DNA from: an uncultured Ileibacterium sp.
Lineage (GTDB): Bacteria > Bacillota > Clostridia > Peptostreptococcales > Anaerovoracaceae
Assembly: GCA_902488835.1 (NCBI GenBank)
Contig: CABTXQ010000005.1
Span: 1-47,820 of the forward strand
Direction: 5' to 3'
Length of the DNA stretch: 47,820 nt
Shown here: piece by piece, positions 22,968-31,099 of the stretch
Numbering within the stretch: the first letter of the stretch is position 1
How the letters are laid out: each line of letters opens with the position of its first letter
Program-made: the position numbers and the translations under genes
Notes under the pieces: generated by a model
Told to the model about the DNA's origin: nothing
The model's input: the letters and a program-made list of their open reading frames with translations, nothing else
The model's database searches: none

Positions 22968-24896
22968 ATGTATAAGAAGGATATTAACAATAAAACTATA
23001 ATAATGGGAAATTATGACATCATTGTAATAGGAGCAGGGCATGCTGGATGTGAGGCAGGTCTTGCATCTGCCAGAATGGGAATGAGAACACTTATGCTTG
23101 CTACAGACCTTGATACAGTTGCAATGATGCCTTGTAATCCTTCAATTGGTGGAACTGGAAAGGGCCATCTTGTAAAGGAAATAGATGCCCTCGGGGGAGA
23201 AATGGGAATAAACATCGATAAGACATTTATTCAAAGCAAAACCCTTAATACAGCAAAAGGTTCGGCAGTTCATTCTACAAGGGCACAAGCAGATAAAAAC
23301 AGATATCATTTGGAAATGAAAAAAACCATAGAAAAAGAGCGAAATTTATCGCTCAAGCAAGCTGAGGTTACTGACATTATTTTCGATGATGAAGATGGAA
23401 TTAAAGCTTCAGGGGTGGTTACAAGGACAAATTCCTGTTATTTGGCAAAAGTTGTTATTATTTGCACGGGAACATTTCTCGGCGGTAAAATTTTCATAGG
23501 AGATGCTTCTTATAAAAGCGGACCGGCAGGACTTGCTCCTGCTACGGAACTTTCTAAAAACCTTGAAAAAGCAGGAATTAGACTGAGAAGATTTAAGACC
23601 GGCACGCCGGCAAGAGTTCTCGGATCATCGCTCAATTACAACGTAATGCAGGTTCAAAAAGGGGATGAAAATGTAATACCTTTTTCGTTCTTAAACGAGG
23701 AAAAAACACTTATAGAAGATCAGGTAAACTGTTGGTTAACATATACTAATCATAAGACTCACGAAATAATATTGAGTAATATTAATAAATCCGCAATGTA
23801 TTCAGGAAACATTGTAGGTACGGGACCAAGGTATTGCCCTTCTGTTGAGGATAAGGTTTCGAGATTTAAGGATAGGGAAAGGCATCAGCTTTTTGTTGAA
23901 CCTGAAGGACTTGATACGGATGAAATGTATATCCAAGGAATGTCCTCAAGCTTACCTGAAGATGTTCAAGCGGAATTTTATAAAACGATTAAAGGACTTG
24001 AAAATGCAGAAATAGTTAGGCCGGCATACGCAATAGAGTATGATTGCATAAATCCGAAAGATTTAATGCCTAACCTTGAGAATAAGAATATTGAAAATTT
24101 ATTCTGTGCTGGACAGTTCAATGGCTCTTCCGGTTATGAGGAAGCTGCAGCACAAGGACTTATGGCTGGAATAAATGCTGTCATGAAGTTAAAAAACAAG
24201 CAACCTCTAATACTTCGTAGAGACCAGGCATACATTGGAGTCCTAATAGATGATCTTGTTACAAAAGGTACAAATGAACCATATAGAATCATGACATCAA
24301 GGGCTGAATACAGACTGCTCTTGAGACAAGACAATGCAGATGCCAGGCTTACCAAGATAGGATATGAAATAGGCCTTGCAACCAAATTAAGATTTGAAAA
24401 AGCCAAAAACAAAAAAAATAAAATTGAAAATGAACTAATTAGATTAAAAAAGGCCAGACTCAAACGTGAAATTATTAACAAGCTTCTGAACGAAAAAGGG
24501 TATGATAATCTAGGGAATAATATACCCTCACTTTACGAATTAATAAAGAGACCGGCAATTCACTATAAAGACGTAATGGAGGTTGATGATAGTGCACCTA
24601 TTCTTACAAAAAGTGAATCACTTGAGGTTGAGGCACAGATAAAGTATTCAGGTTATATCGATAAGCAGAGAGCTCAGGTTGCAAAAATGCATAAGCTTGA
24701 AAATAAAAAAATTTCTAAAAACATTAATTACAATAACATTCATGGACTTCGATTAGAGGCAAGGCAGAAGCTTATGGATATCGAACCGCTTACAGTTGGT
24801 CAGGCAAGCAGAATATCGGGTGTTTCGCCTTCTGATATAAACGTCTTACTTGTTTATCTTGAAAAAGAAAAGAGAAAGATAGAAAATGCTAAGTAA
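22968..24896 (+). CDS. mnmG: tRNA uridine-5-carboxymethylaminomethyl modification enzyme MnmG (GidA)
   Basis: A 642-residue FAD/NADH-dependent partner of MnmE. The FAD dinucleotide-binding motif VIGAGHAGCEAGLASARMG follows a 15-residue lead, and the signature NPSIGGTGKGHLVKEIDALGG and GLMAGINA are present. The C-terminal helical domain ends LRLEARQKLMDIEPLTVGQA, then SRISGVSPSDINVLLVYLE, as usual. The start could also be the ATG at 23004, which gives the shorter normal N-terminus; 22968 is kept because GGGGA lies upstream. The 3' end overlaps rsmG by 11 bases. Confidence 0.97.
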   Translation: MYKKDINNKTIIMGNYDIIVIGAGHAGCEAGLASARMGMRTLMLATDLDTVAMMPCNPSIGGTGKGHLVKEIDALGGEMGINIDKTFIQSKTLNTAKGSAVHSTRAQADKNRYHLEMKKTIEKERNLSLKQAEVTDIIFDDEDGIKASGVVTRTNSCYLAKVVIICTGTFLGGKIFIGDASYKSGPAGLAPATELSKNLEKAGIRLRRFKTGTPARVLGSSLNYNVMQVQKGDENVIPFSFLNEEKTLIEDQVNCWLTYTNHKTHEIILSNINKSAMYSGNIVGTGPRYCPSVEDKVSRFKDRERHQLFVEPEGLDTDEMYIQGMSSSLPEDVQAEFYKTIKGLENAEIVRPAYAIEYDCINPKDLMPNLENKNIENLFCAGQFNGSSGYEEAAAQGLMAGINAVMKLKNKQPLILRRDQAYIGVLIDDLVTKGTNEPYRIMTSRAEYRLLLRQDNADARLTKIGYEIGLATKLRFEKAKNKKNKIENELIRLKKARLKREIINKLLNEKGYDNLGNNIPSLYELIKRPAIHYKDVMEVDDSAPILTKSESLEVEAQIKYSGYIDKQRAQVAKMHKLENKKISKNINYNNIHGLRLEARQKLMDIEPLTVGQASRISGVSPSDINVLLVYLEKEKRKIENAK

Positions 24897-25560
24897 AACA
24901 CAGGAAGAGAAAATTTCTATTTACTGCGATAAGATTCTTGAATTGAACAAGCATATCAATCTTACTGCGATTACAGATAAAAACATGTTTCACGTGAAAC
25001 ATGTAGTTGATTCACTAAAGTGCATGGATATTCAGGAATATGAAGAGTCTGTCGAGATAGTTGATGTGGGAACGGGAGCAGGATTCCCTGCGATACCGCT
25101 CGCTATAGCATCGCCGGAGAAAAACTTTTTATTAGTTGATTCTGTTGCAAAAAAACTCAGGATTATTGACAAACTATGTTCAGATCTAAATATCACAAAT
25201 GTAAAAACAAAACATGGCAGAGTTGAAGATATAGGGCATGATGAAAAGTATCGAGAGAAATACGACCTTTGTGTTTCGAGAGCTGTTGCAAGGTTAAATA
25301 TCCTGGCAGAATGGTGTTTGCCACTTCTTAAAACAGGAGGTACAATGATTGCATACAAGGGATCAAAGGCAAGAGAAGAACTGGAGGAAGCGAATGTTGC
25401 CATTGAGATCCTTGGAGGAAGCAATATCAGAATAGTTGATTACAACGAGAACAAGGATGGAATTACAGAACACGCTCTAATAATTATTGAGAAAGTCAAA
25501 AATACACCACTTACATATCCGCGAAAACCAGGAAAAGCGAAACAAGAACCTATTAAATAA
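24886..25560 (+). CDS. rsmG: 16S rRNA (guanine-527-N7)-methyltransferase RsmG (GidB)
   Basis: A 224-residue SAM-dependent methyltransferase that makes m7G527 in 16S rRNA. The SAM motif DVGTGAGFPAIPLAI lies at about residues 60-74, and VSRAVARLNILAEWCLPLL is the family signature. The segment MFHVKHVVDSL (about 35-45) is encoded by a parS site, so this peptide is constrained by both protein and DNA function. Overlaps the mnmG stop codon by 11 bases. A second parS follows the stop codon. Confidence 0.97.
   Translation: MLSKTQEEKISIYCDKILELNKHINLTAITDKNMFHVKHVVDSLKCMDIQEYEESVEIVDVGTGAGFPAIPLAIASPEKNFLLVDSVAKKLRIIDKLCSDLNITNVKTKHGRVEDIGHDEKYREKYDLCVSRAVARLNILAEWCLPLLKTGGTMIAYKGSKAREELEEANVAIEILGGSNIRIVDYNENKDGITEHALIIIEKVKNTPLTYPRKPGKAKQEPIK
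24986..25001. promoter_or_regulatory. parS site 1 (ParB binding), inside rsmG
   Basis: Perfect 16-bp parS palindrome TGTTTCACGTGAAACA. The palindrome extends to 22 bp (24983-25004). ParB loads here as a CTP-dependent clamp; the parAB genes are 0.7-1.5 kb downstream. Confidence 0.95.
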
Positions 25561-25562
25561 AA

Positions 25563-25578
25563 TGTTTCACGTGAAACA
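25563..25578. promoter_or_regulatory. parS site 2 (ParB binding), between rsmG and parA
   Basis: Second perfect TGTTTCACGTGAAACA, 577 bases from the first and starting three bases after the rsmG stop codon. The palindrome extends to 20 bp (25561-25580). It lies about 155 bases before parA and may also influence parAB expression. Confidence 0.95.
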
Positions 25579-25671
25579 TTGTTCTAAGGCACTATATCTT
25601 GTGCAAAAACTCAGAAGGCAAAAATGCCTGTGAAGAATTAGTGATAATTGACTTCAACAAGGCTATAAAAA

Positions 25672-25700
25672 TGGAAATGATAAAAAAACTATTATATAAT
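25672..25700 (+). promoter_or_regulatory. Possible SigA promoter of the parA operon
   Basis: TGGAAA (25672-25677), 17-base spacer, TATAAT (25695-25700), 32 bases before the parA start codon. The -35 is weak (4 of 6). Confidence 0.4.
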
Positions 25701-25732
25701 ATTATGGTTATATAAATAGGAGGTATTGAGAT

Positions 25733-26515
25733 ATGGGTAAGGCAATTGCTATCTTTAACCAAAAAGGTGGAGTGGGCAAAACAACTACCAACATCAACTT
25801 GAGTGCGTGTCTTGCAATGAGAGGGAAAAAAGTCCTTGTTGTTGACATTGATCCACAGGGAAATACCACAAGTGGAATAGGCCTTGTAAAAAGGAAATTG
25901 CAGTACACTCTATACGATGTACTTGTTAACAAAGAGTTTGATATCTCGAAAGCTATATTGCATACAAAGACAAAGGGGCTTGACATACTACCTGCAAGCG
26001 TTGATCTTGCAGGAGCTGAAATTGAACTTGTCAATCTTGAGGGAAGAGAGAGAAGGCTAAAAAAGGCAATCGATAAAGTAAAACCGATGTATGATTTTGT
26101 GTTTGTTGACTGCCCTCCATCACTTGGACTTCTGACTATAAATTCGTTAACTGCAGTTGACAGTGTACTAATTCCTATTCAGTGTGAATTTTACGCACTT
26201 GAGGGGGTAAGTCAGCTTATGAATACAGTTGAAATGGTACGAAAGAACATGAATCCGGATATCGAGATAGAGGGAGTTATCTTAAGCATGTTCGATGGCA
26301 GAACAAATCTGTCGTTACAGGTTGTACAAGAGGTAAAAAAATACTTTGGAAACAAGGTGTTTAATACTATTATTCCGAGGAATGTCAGACTGGCAGAGGC
26401 ACCAAGCTATGGACTTCCAATAATTAAATACGATCCGAAATCTACAGGAGCAAAGGCCTACCAGCAATTTGCAATAGAACTTCTTAAGCGAGAGAGGAAG
26501 AATAATGGCAAATAA
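25733..26515 (+). CDS. parA: Chromosome partitioning ATPase ParA (Soj)
   Basis: A 260-residue ParA/MinD-type ATPase. The deviant Walker A KGGVGKTT is at residues 11-18, with the signature lysine at 11, and DIDPQGNTT follows as the A' motif. Walker B is FVDCPPSLG. Short N-terminus without an added HTH domain, as for chromosomal Soj. It works with ParB and parS in origin segregation and, in some species, regulates DnaA. AGGAGG is present upstream. It overlaps parB by 11 bases. Confidence 0.97.
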   Translation: MGKAIAIFNQKGGVGKTTTNINLSACLAMRGKKVLVVDIDPQGNTTSGIGLVKRKLQYTLYDVLVNKEFDISKAILHTKTKGLDILPASVDLAGAEIELVNLEGRERRLKKAIDKVKPMYDFVFVDCPPSLGLLTINSLTAVDSVLIPIQCEFYALEGVSQLMNTVEMVRKNMNPDIEIEGVILSMFDGRTNLSLQVVQEVKKYFGNKVFNTIIPRNVRLAEAPSYGLPIIKYDPKSTGAKAYQQFAIELLKRERKNNGK

Positions 26516-27440
26516 ACGAAAAGGCGGACTCGGTCGAGGACTTGAGGCATTGTTTTTAGATGCAACACCTATATATGAGGAAGAAAGTATAAATAGAGAA
26601 ATTGAGACTGAGACAGGCCTAAACAAAAGTAAAAGAGAAGAAATCATTTATATTGACATAAATGATATTAAACCAAATGCAGCACAGCCAAGGCAGACCT
26701 TTAATGAAGAAAAGCTTGAAGAGCTTGCAAAATCAATTAAAAGCAATGGAATAATACAACCAGTTGTAGTGAGATCAAAAGAAGGTCACCATGCTTATGA
26801 GCTGGTTGCGGGTGAAAGAAGGTGGAGAGCTGCAAGAATAGCAGGATTAAAGAAAATCCCGTCTATTGTAAAGAATATCGATGATAAACAGAATGTAATA
26901 TTTGCAATTCTCGAAAACATGCAAAGGGAAGACCTTAACCCAATAGAGGAAGCAGTTGGAATTAATAAAATGATAACTGCATATGAGTTCACTCAACAAG
27001 AAGCAGCAGAAATTCTGGGAAAAAGCAGGACATATATTACGAACTCATTAAGATTACTAAAACTTCCAAACGAGATCCAGGAATCTATTACAAGAGGTGA
27101 TATTTCGGCAGCACACGCTAGAACGCTAATAAACATCGATGAAAATAAGAAGAAGATCGAACTTTGCGAAAAAATTATCAAAGAAGGTCTTTCTGTCCGA
27201 GAAACTGAAAAACTTGCAAATAAAAATAAAAAGAATTCGAAACCCGGTAAAAGAAAGAATAGAAATGCAGGGACATTAGACCCTGATATAATATCAGTTC
27301 AAGAAGAGCTGATAGAGAAAATAGGAACAAAAGTATCCATAAAAGGCACAAAAAATCATGGAAAAATTGAAGTGGAATATTATAACATTGATGATTTAAA
27401 CAAAATTATTGATGCGCTTAGAAGTATTAAGGATAGATAA
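26505..27440 (+). CDS. parB: Chromosome partitioning protein ParB (Spo0J)
   Basis: A 311-residue ParB. The N-terminal RKGGLGRGLEALF is the ParA-stimulating arginine patch (about 4-16). The CTP-binding domain has ELVAGERRWRAARIAG (GERR motif, about 104-119) and ENMQREDLNPIEEA. The HTH domain (TQQEAAEILGKSRTYITNSL, about 165-185) recognises parS. The C-terminal dimer domain follows a lysine-rich linker. It belongs with the two parS sites upstream. Nothing here shows whether the organism sporulates. Confidence 0.97.
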   Translation: MANKRKGGLGRGLEALFLDATPIYEEESINREIETETGLNKSKREEIIYIDINDIKPNAAQPRQTFNEEKLEELAKSIKSNGIIQPVVVRSKEGHHAYELVAGERRWRAARIAGLKKIPSIVKNIDDKQNVIFAILENMQREDLNPIEEAVGINKMITAYEFTQQEAAEILGKSRTYITNSLRLLKLPNEIQESITRGDISAAHARTLINIDENKKKIELCEKIIKEGLSVRETEKLANKNKKNSKPGKRKNRNAGTLDPDIISVQEELIEKIGTKVSIKGTKNHGKIEVEYYNIDDLNKIIDALRSIKDR

Positions 27441-27463
27441 AATAATGAGGAGATATAGAGATT

Positions 27464-29263
27464 ATGTCTGATGACCTGTATAAGAAAATAGAAAATAATA
27501 TAGATAATCTTCCTTTCGCTGTATGCAAGGTTGACGAGGAAGGTGCTATAAAAAGTGCAAACCCGATGATGAAGCAGGTTTTTGCATATGAAGGAATTGC
27601 AGGAGCCAATTTCTTTGCTCTTACAGGAGTTAAAGTTCAAGAACTTCTAAATTTTGATGTTGAGGGACAAATTGAGACGCAAAAGGAAGAAATACTAATA
27701 GAGAGAAATGAACATTATTTTTCACTTCTAGCAAATAAAGATGCATCAATGAAAGACATTATAAATGTATATTTTTTCGATGTTACGGAAAGGGAGAAAT
27801 TGCGAAAGCAAAACCTTGATAAACAGCTTTGCTTAATGTATGTATGCATTGATAATTATGATGAATTGATATCAAGGAATAATGATGACGGACGGATGGC
27901 GCTTCCTGCAAAAGTAGGAAAGATAGTGAGGAAATGGGCAGAAAAAGCAAGTGCATCTATAGAGAATGTAAACGAATACACATACCAGATTACAATATAT
28001 AGAAAAGATGCGGAAAAAATAATAGAAGGCAAATTTGATATTTTGGATGAGGTGAGAGAGATAGAGACAAGCTCGGATTTCCCTGTCAGCCTAAGTATTG
28101 GCGTTGGAATGGGAGCAGAAAATCCAGACGAAATATTGGAACTTGCTTCTGCGGCTAGAGATTTGGCCATGGGACGTGGAGGAGATCAGGCGGTAGTAAA
28201 AAATGGAGATAGAACCGAGTATTATGGAGGAACTCTTCAGTCTGTTGAAAAGAACAATAAAGGCAAGTCGAGAGTGATCGCACATGCATTAAAGAACCTT
28301 ATATGTGAATCTGCGTCTGTATTTATCATGGGACATAAGTGGCCTGATATGGACAGTTTTGGTTCTGCAATAGGAGCATACAAGCTTGTAAAATACCTCG
28401 GTAAAGAAGCGAGAATAATACTTGAGGAATATAATGAAGCTCTTCAGGTCATATATAAGCAGGCAGCTGAAACAGAAGACTATAAAATAATAAATAGAGA
28501 AAAGGCTAAGGAAGTATGTAATGGTAACGATTTGGTAATCATTGTTGATACAAGTAGGCCAAGCCTTATAGAATGTCCTGAAATAATTGAAAAAGCTGGA
28601 AAAGTTGTGGTTATCGACCACCACAGATTGTCCGATGATGCACTAAGAGATACAACGCTTTCATATATAGAATCATATGCATCATCAGCATCAGAGCTTA
28701 TGACTGAGATAATTCAGTATTCAGCACCAAAAAGGATTATTAATAAATTTGAGGCAGAAGCAATGCTTGCCGGAATAACTGTAGATACAAACAGCTTTTC
28801 AATAAAAACAGGGGTTAGAACATTTGAAGCTGCTGCGTGGTTAAGAAGAGCCGGAGCAGACACCACAGAGGTAAAGAGATTTTTCCAAACAGATGTAACT
28901 GCATTTCAAATTAAGTCGGAGGCACTTGCAAATGCTGAATATCAGAGCAACGGAGTTGCAATATCTATTACTGAAGGAATTACAACCGACGCACAGATAA
29001 TAAATGCACAGGTAGCAGATGCTCTTCTTGCGGTAAAAGGTGTTAAAGTTGCTTTTGCACTTGGAAAAAACGACAGACAAAAGACAGTTATAAGTGGTAG
29101 ATCCCTCGGAGATATCAACGTTCAGATAATACTCGAGAAATTTGGCGGTGGGGGACACTTGACTTCAGCAGGTGCACAGGTGGATGAAGAACCGGAAGAA
29201 ATAATTGAAAAGCTCAAGAAAATATTAAGAGAAGACCCAAAGCTCAGTGATAAGGAGGAGTAG
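27464..29263 (+). CDS. gdpP: GdpP-like DHH/DHHA1 phosphodiesterase without membrane anchor
   Basis: A 599-residue homologue of GdpP/YybT, which hydrolyses c-di-AMP. Domains: a degenerate PAS-like region (about 8-110), a degenerate GGDEF-like domain (about 120-255, ending MGRGGDQAVVKNG), a DHH domain (about 282-445) with GHKWPDMDS (290-298), VDTSRP (Asp372), IDHH (385-387 as DHH) and Asp441, and a DHHA1 domain with GGGGH (561-565). The metal-binding residues look complete. Most GdpP proteins begin with two transmembrane helices; here an in-frame stop codon (27446-27448) just before the start rules out an anchor. Placed 23 bases after parB and directly before rplI. Confidence 0.9.
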   Translation: MSDDLYKKIENNIDNLPFAVCKVDEEGAIKSANPMMKQVFAYEGIAGANFFALTGVKVQELLNFDVEGQIETQKEEILIERNEHYFSLLANKDASMKDIINVYFFDVTEREKLRKQNLDKQLCLMYVCIDNYDELISRNNDDGRMALPAKVGKIVRKWAEKASASIENVNEYTYQITIYRKDAEKIIEGKFDILDEVREIETSSDFPVSLSIGVGMGAENPDEILELASAARDLAMGRGGDQAVVKNGDRTEYYGGTLQSVEKNNKGKSRVIAHALKNLICESASVFIMGHKWPDMDSFGSAIGAYKLVKYLGKEARIILEEYNEALQVIYKQAAETEDYKIINREKAKEVCNGNDLVIIVDTSRPSLIECPEIIEKAGKVVVIDHHRLSDDALRDTTLSYIESYASSASELMTEIIQYSAPKRIINKFEAEAMLAGITVDTNSFSIKTGVRTFEAAAWLRRAGADTTEVKRFFQTDVTAFQIKSEALANAEYQSNGVAISITEGITTDAQIINAQVADALLAVKGVKVAFALGKNDRQKTVISGRSLGDINVQIILEKFGGGGHLTSAGAQVDEEPEEIIEKLKKILREDPKLSDKEE

Positions 29264-29265
29264 AG

Positions 29266-29712
29266 ATGAAAGTAATACTGAAAGAAGACGTTAAGGGAAC
29301 TGGAAAAGCTGGAGATATAGTAAATGTAAGTGACGGGTATGCAAGGAATATGCTCTTTCCAAGAAAGCTTGCAATTGAAGCAACTAAGGCAAATATAAAT
29401 ACTGCTAAGAGACAAAAAGCGGCAGCTGAAGCTAAGATCAGAGAAGAAAGAGAAGAGGCAATAAAACTCAAGAATGAGCTTGAAGGGAAAAAGTTTGTAA
29501 TAAAGACAAAGACAGGCGATGGCAATAAATTGTTCGGTTCAATCACTTCGATGAATATTGCAGATGCTATAAGTGAAGAGAGCAAATATCAGATCGATAA
29601 GAAAAAAATTGTGCTTGATAAGCCGATAAAGGAAACTGGAGTTAATGAAATCCAGGTCAAACTTTATCCTGAGGTTTCTGCAATGATAAAGGTTGAAATT
29701 GTAGGGGAATAA
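29266..29712 (+). CDS. rplI: 50S ribosomal protein L9
   Basis: A 148-residue L9: N-terminal domain MKVILKEDVKGTGKAGDIV, then SDGYARNMLFPRKLA, a long connecting helix rich in K, E and A (about 40-75) and a C-terminal domain (NKLFGSITSMNIADAI onward). Full length and unremarkable. The start follows a GGAGG ribosome binding site that overlaps the end of the gdpP-like gene; dnaB starts two bases after its stop codon. Confidence 0.97.
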   Translation: MKVILKEDVKGTGKAGDIVNVSDGYARNMLFPRKLAIEATKANINTAKRQKAAAEAKIREEREEAIKLKNELEGKKFVIKTKTGDGNKLFGSITSMNIADAISEESKYQIDKKKIVLDKPIKETGVNEIQVKLYPEVSAMIKVEIVGE

Positions 29713-29714
29713 GA

Positions 29715-31097
29715 ATGCTACAGGACGAAAATTATAATAAAGAAGATGTATATATGGCAGATCCTCCCAAGGATATTGAAGCGGAAAAAGCTGTTCTTGG
29801 ATCAATGATCATAAGCAAAGAAGCAGTATCCGATGTAATTGATAAATTAAAGCCTGAAGATTTTTATCTAAAACAGCATAAGGAAATCTTCAAGACGATG
29901 ACTGATATGTACAGGCGAAGCATAGATATTGACACTCTTACTCTTCGGACTGAGCTTGATAAGAACAAGGTTCTTGAGATGATTGGAGGACTTACTTATC
30001 TGACATATCTATATGATTTTGCAATAAGACCTTCTAATGCATTTCATTATGCAGAAGCTGTCATTGATAAAGCGAATATGAGAAAACTCATAAAAGAAGC
30101 TGAAATGATAAGAAGCAGTGCATATGACGGAAAACTTGATCCTTCAGAAATTCTTGATCAAGCTGAACAGAGAATATATGAAATTGCACACAGGACACAG
30201 AATAGAGATTATGTGGATATTAATGATATTTTCATAGAAAACATAAAGGATATTCAAGAGCTTGAGAAAAACAAGGGAGAGCTACCTGGCATTACGACCG
30301 GATTCAAGGATCTTGATAAACTTCTCGGAGGACTTCATAAGACCGATTTGATAATTCTTGCAGCAAGGCCTGGCATGGGGAAGACTGCATTTGCACTTAA
30401 TGTTGCTCAAAATGCTGCATTCGCAGGGAATTCGGTTATAATTTTTAGCTTGGAGATGGCAAATAAGCAGCTTGGTCAGAGGATGCTTTCAATGGCAGCA
30501 GGTGTAGACATGGAAAAAATAAAGAAAGGAACACTTTCCATGGATGACTGGAGCAGCTTAAGTATGGCTCAGGATGGATTCGAGGGGAAGAAGATAGTAA
30601 TAGATGAGGCTGTAAATATTTCAATACTGGAGATGAAAAACAAGTGCAGAAGACTTAAGGCGGAAAGAGGTCTTGATCTAATAATAATTGACTATTTGCA
30701 GCTTATGAGCATGGATGGTAGAGAAAGCAGAGAGAAAGAAGTAAGTGCATTGAGTAGAGGCATAAAACTTATGGCCAAAGAACTTGACTGTGCAATTATA
30801 CTCCTTTCCCAGCTTAATAGAGATGCTGAAAATCGTAAGGGTCACAGACCGCAGCTTTCAGATTTGAGAGAGTCTGGAGCTATAGAGCAGGATGCCGATA
30901 TAGTAATTTTCCTCAAAAGGGAAGATTATTATGAAGACGATGACGAAAAAGAGCCAGGCGGCATTAGGAACAACAGAAGTATTTGCGAGGTCAATATTGC
31001 AAAGCACAGAAATGGTCCAACAGGAACGGTGGAACTAGCTTGGATAGCAAGACATACGAAATTTGGAAATCTTGAAAGAACGATTGGCGATTATTAG
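29715..31097 (+). CDS. dnaB: Replicative DNA helicase (DnaB-type)
   Basis: A 460-residue hexameric replicative helicase (named DnaC in Bacillus subtilis). The N-terminal domain starts PPKDIEAEKAVLGSMI; the RecA-like motor has Walker A ARPGMGKT (217-224), IIDYLQLM (Walker B) and SALSRGIKLMAKELD, then the C-terminal SDLRESGAIEQDADIV. The start at 29715 has AGGGGAA upstream; an inner ATG at 29754 would also fit the family. Sits in the conserved gdpP-rplI-dnaB order, followed two bases later by the DnaD-domain gene. Confidence 0.97.
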   Translation: MLQDENYNKEDVYMADPPKDIEAEKAVLGSMIISKEAVSDVIDKLKPEDFYLKQHKEIFKTMTDMYRRSIDIDTLTLRTELDKNKVLEMIGGLTYLTYLYDFAIRPSNAFHYAEAVIDKANMRKLIKEAEMIRSSAYDGKLDPSEILDQAEQRIYEIAHRTQNRDYVDINDIFIENIKDIQELEKNKGELPGITTGFKDLDKLLGGLHKTDLIILAARPGMGKTAFALNVAQNAAFAGNSVIIFSLEMANKQLGQRMLSMAAGVDMEKIKKGTLSMDDWSSLSMAQDGFEGKKIVIDEAVNISILEMKNKCRRLKAERGLDLIIIDYLQLMSMDGRESREKEVSALSRGIKLMAKELDCAIILLSQLNRDAENRKGHRPQLSDLRESGAIEQDADIVIFLKREDYYEDDDEKEPGGIRNNRSICEVNIAKHRNGPTGTVELAWIARHTKFGNLERTIGDY

Positions 31098-31099
31098 AG

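Noticed and set aside
25588..25629. Two small hairpins (GCAC/GTGC and AGGCA/TGCCT) after rsmG as terminators
   Set aside because: Stems are only 4-5 bp and no U tract follows either.
26505..27440. A third parS inside parB, as in Bacillus subtilis spo0J
   Set aside because: No TGTTTCACGTGAAACA or close variant was found in parB by eye.
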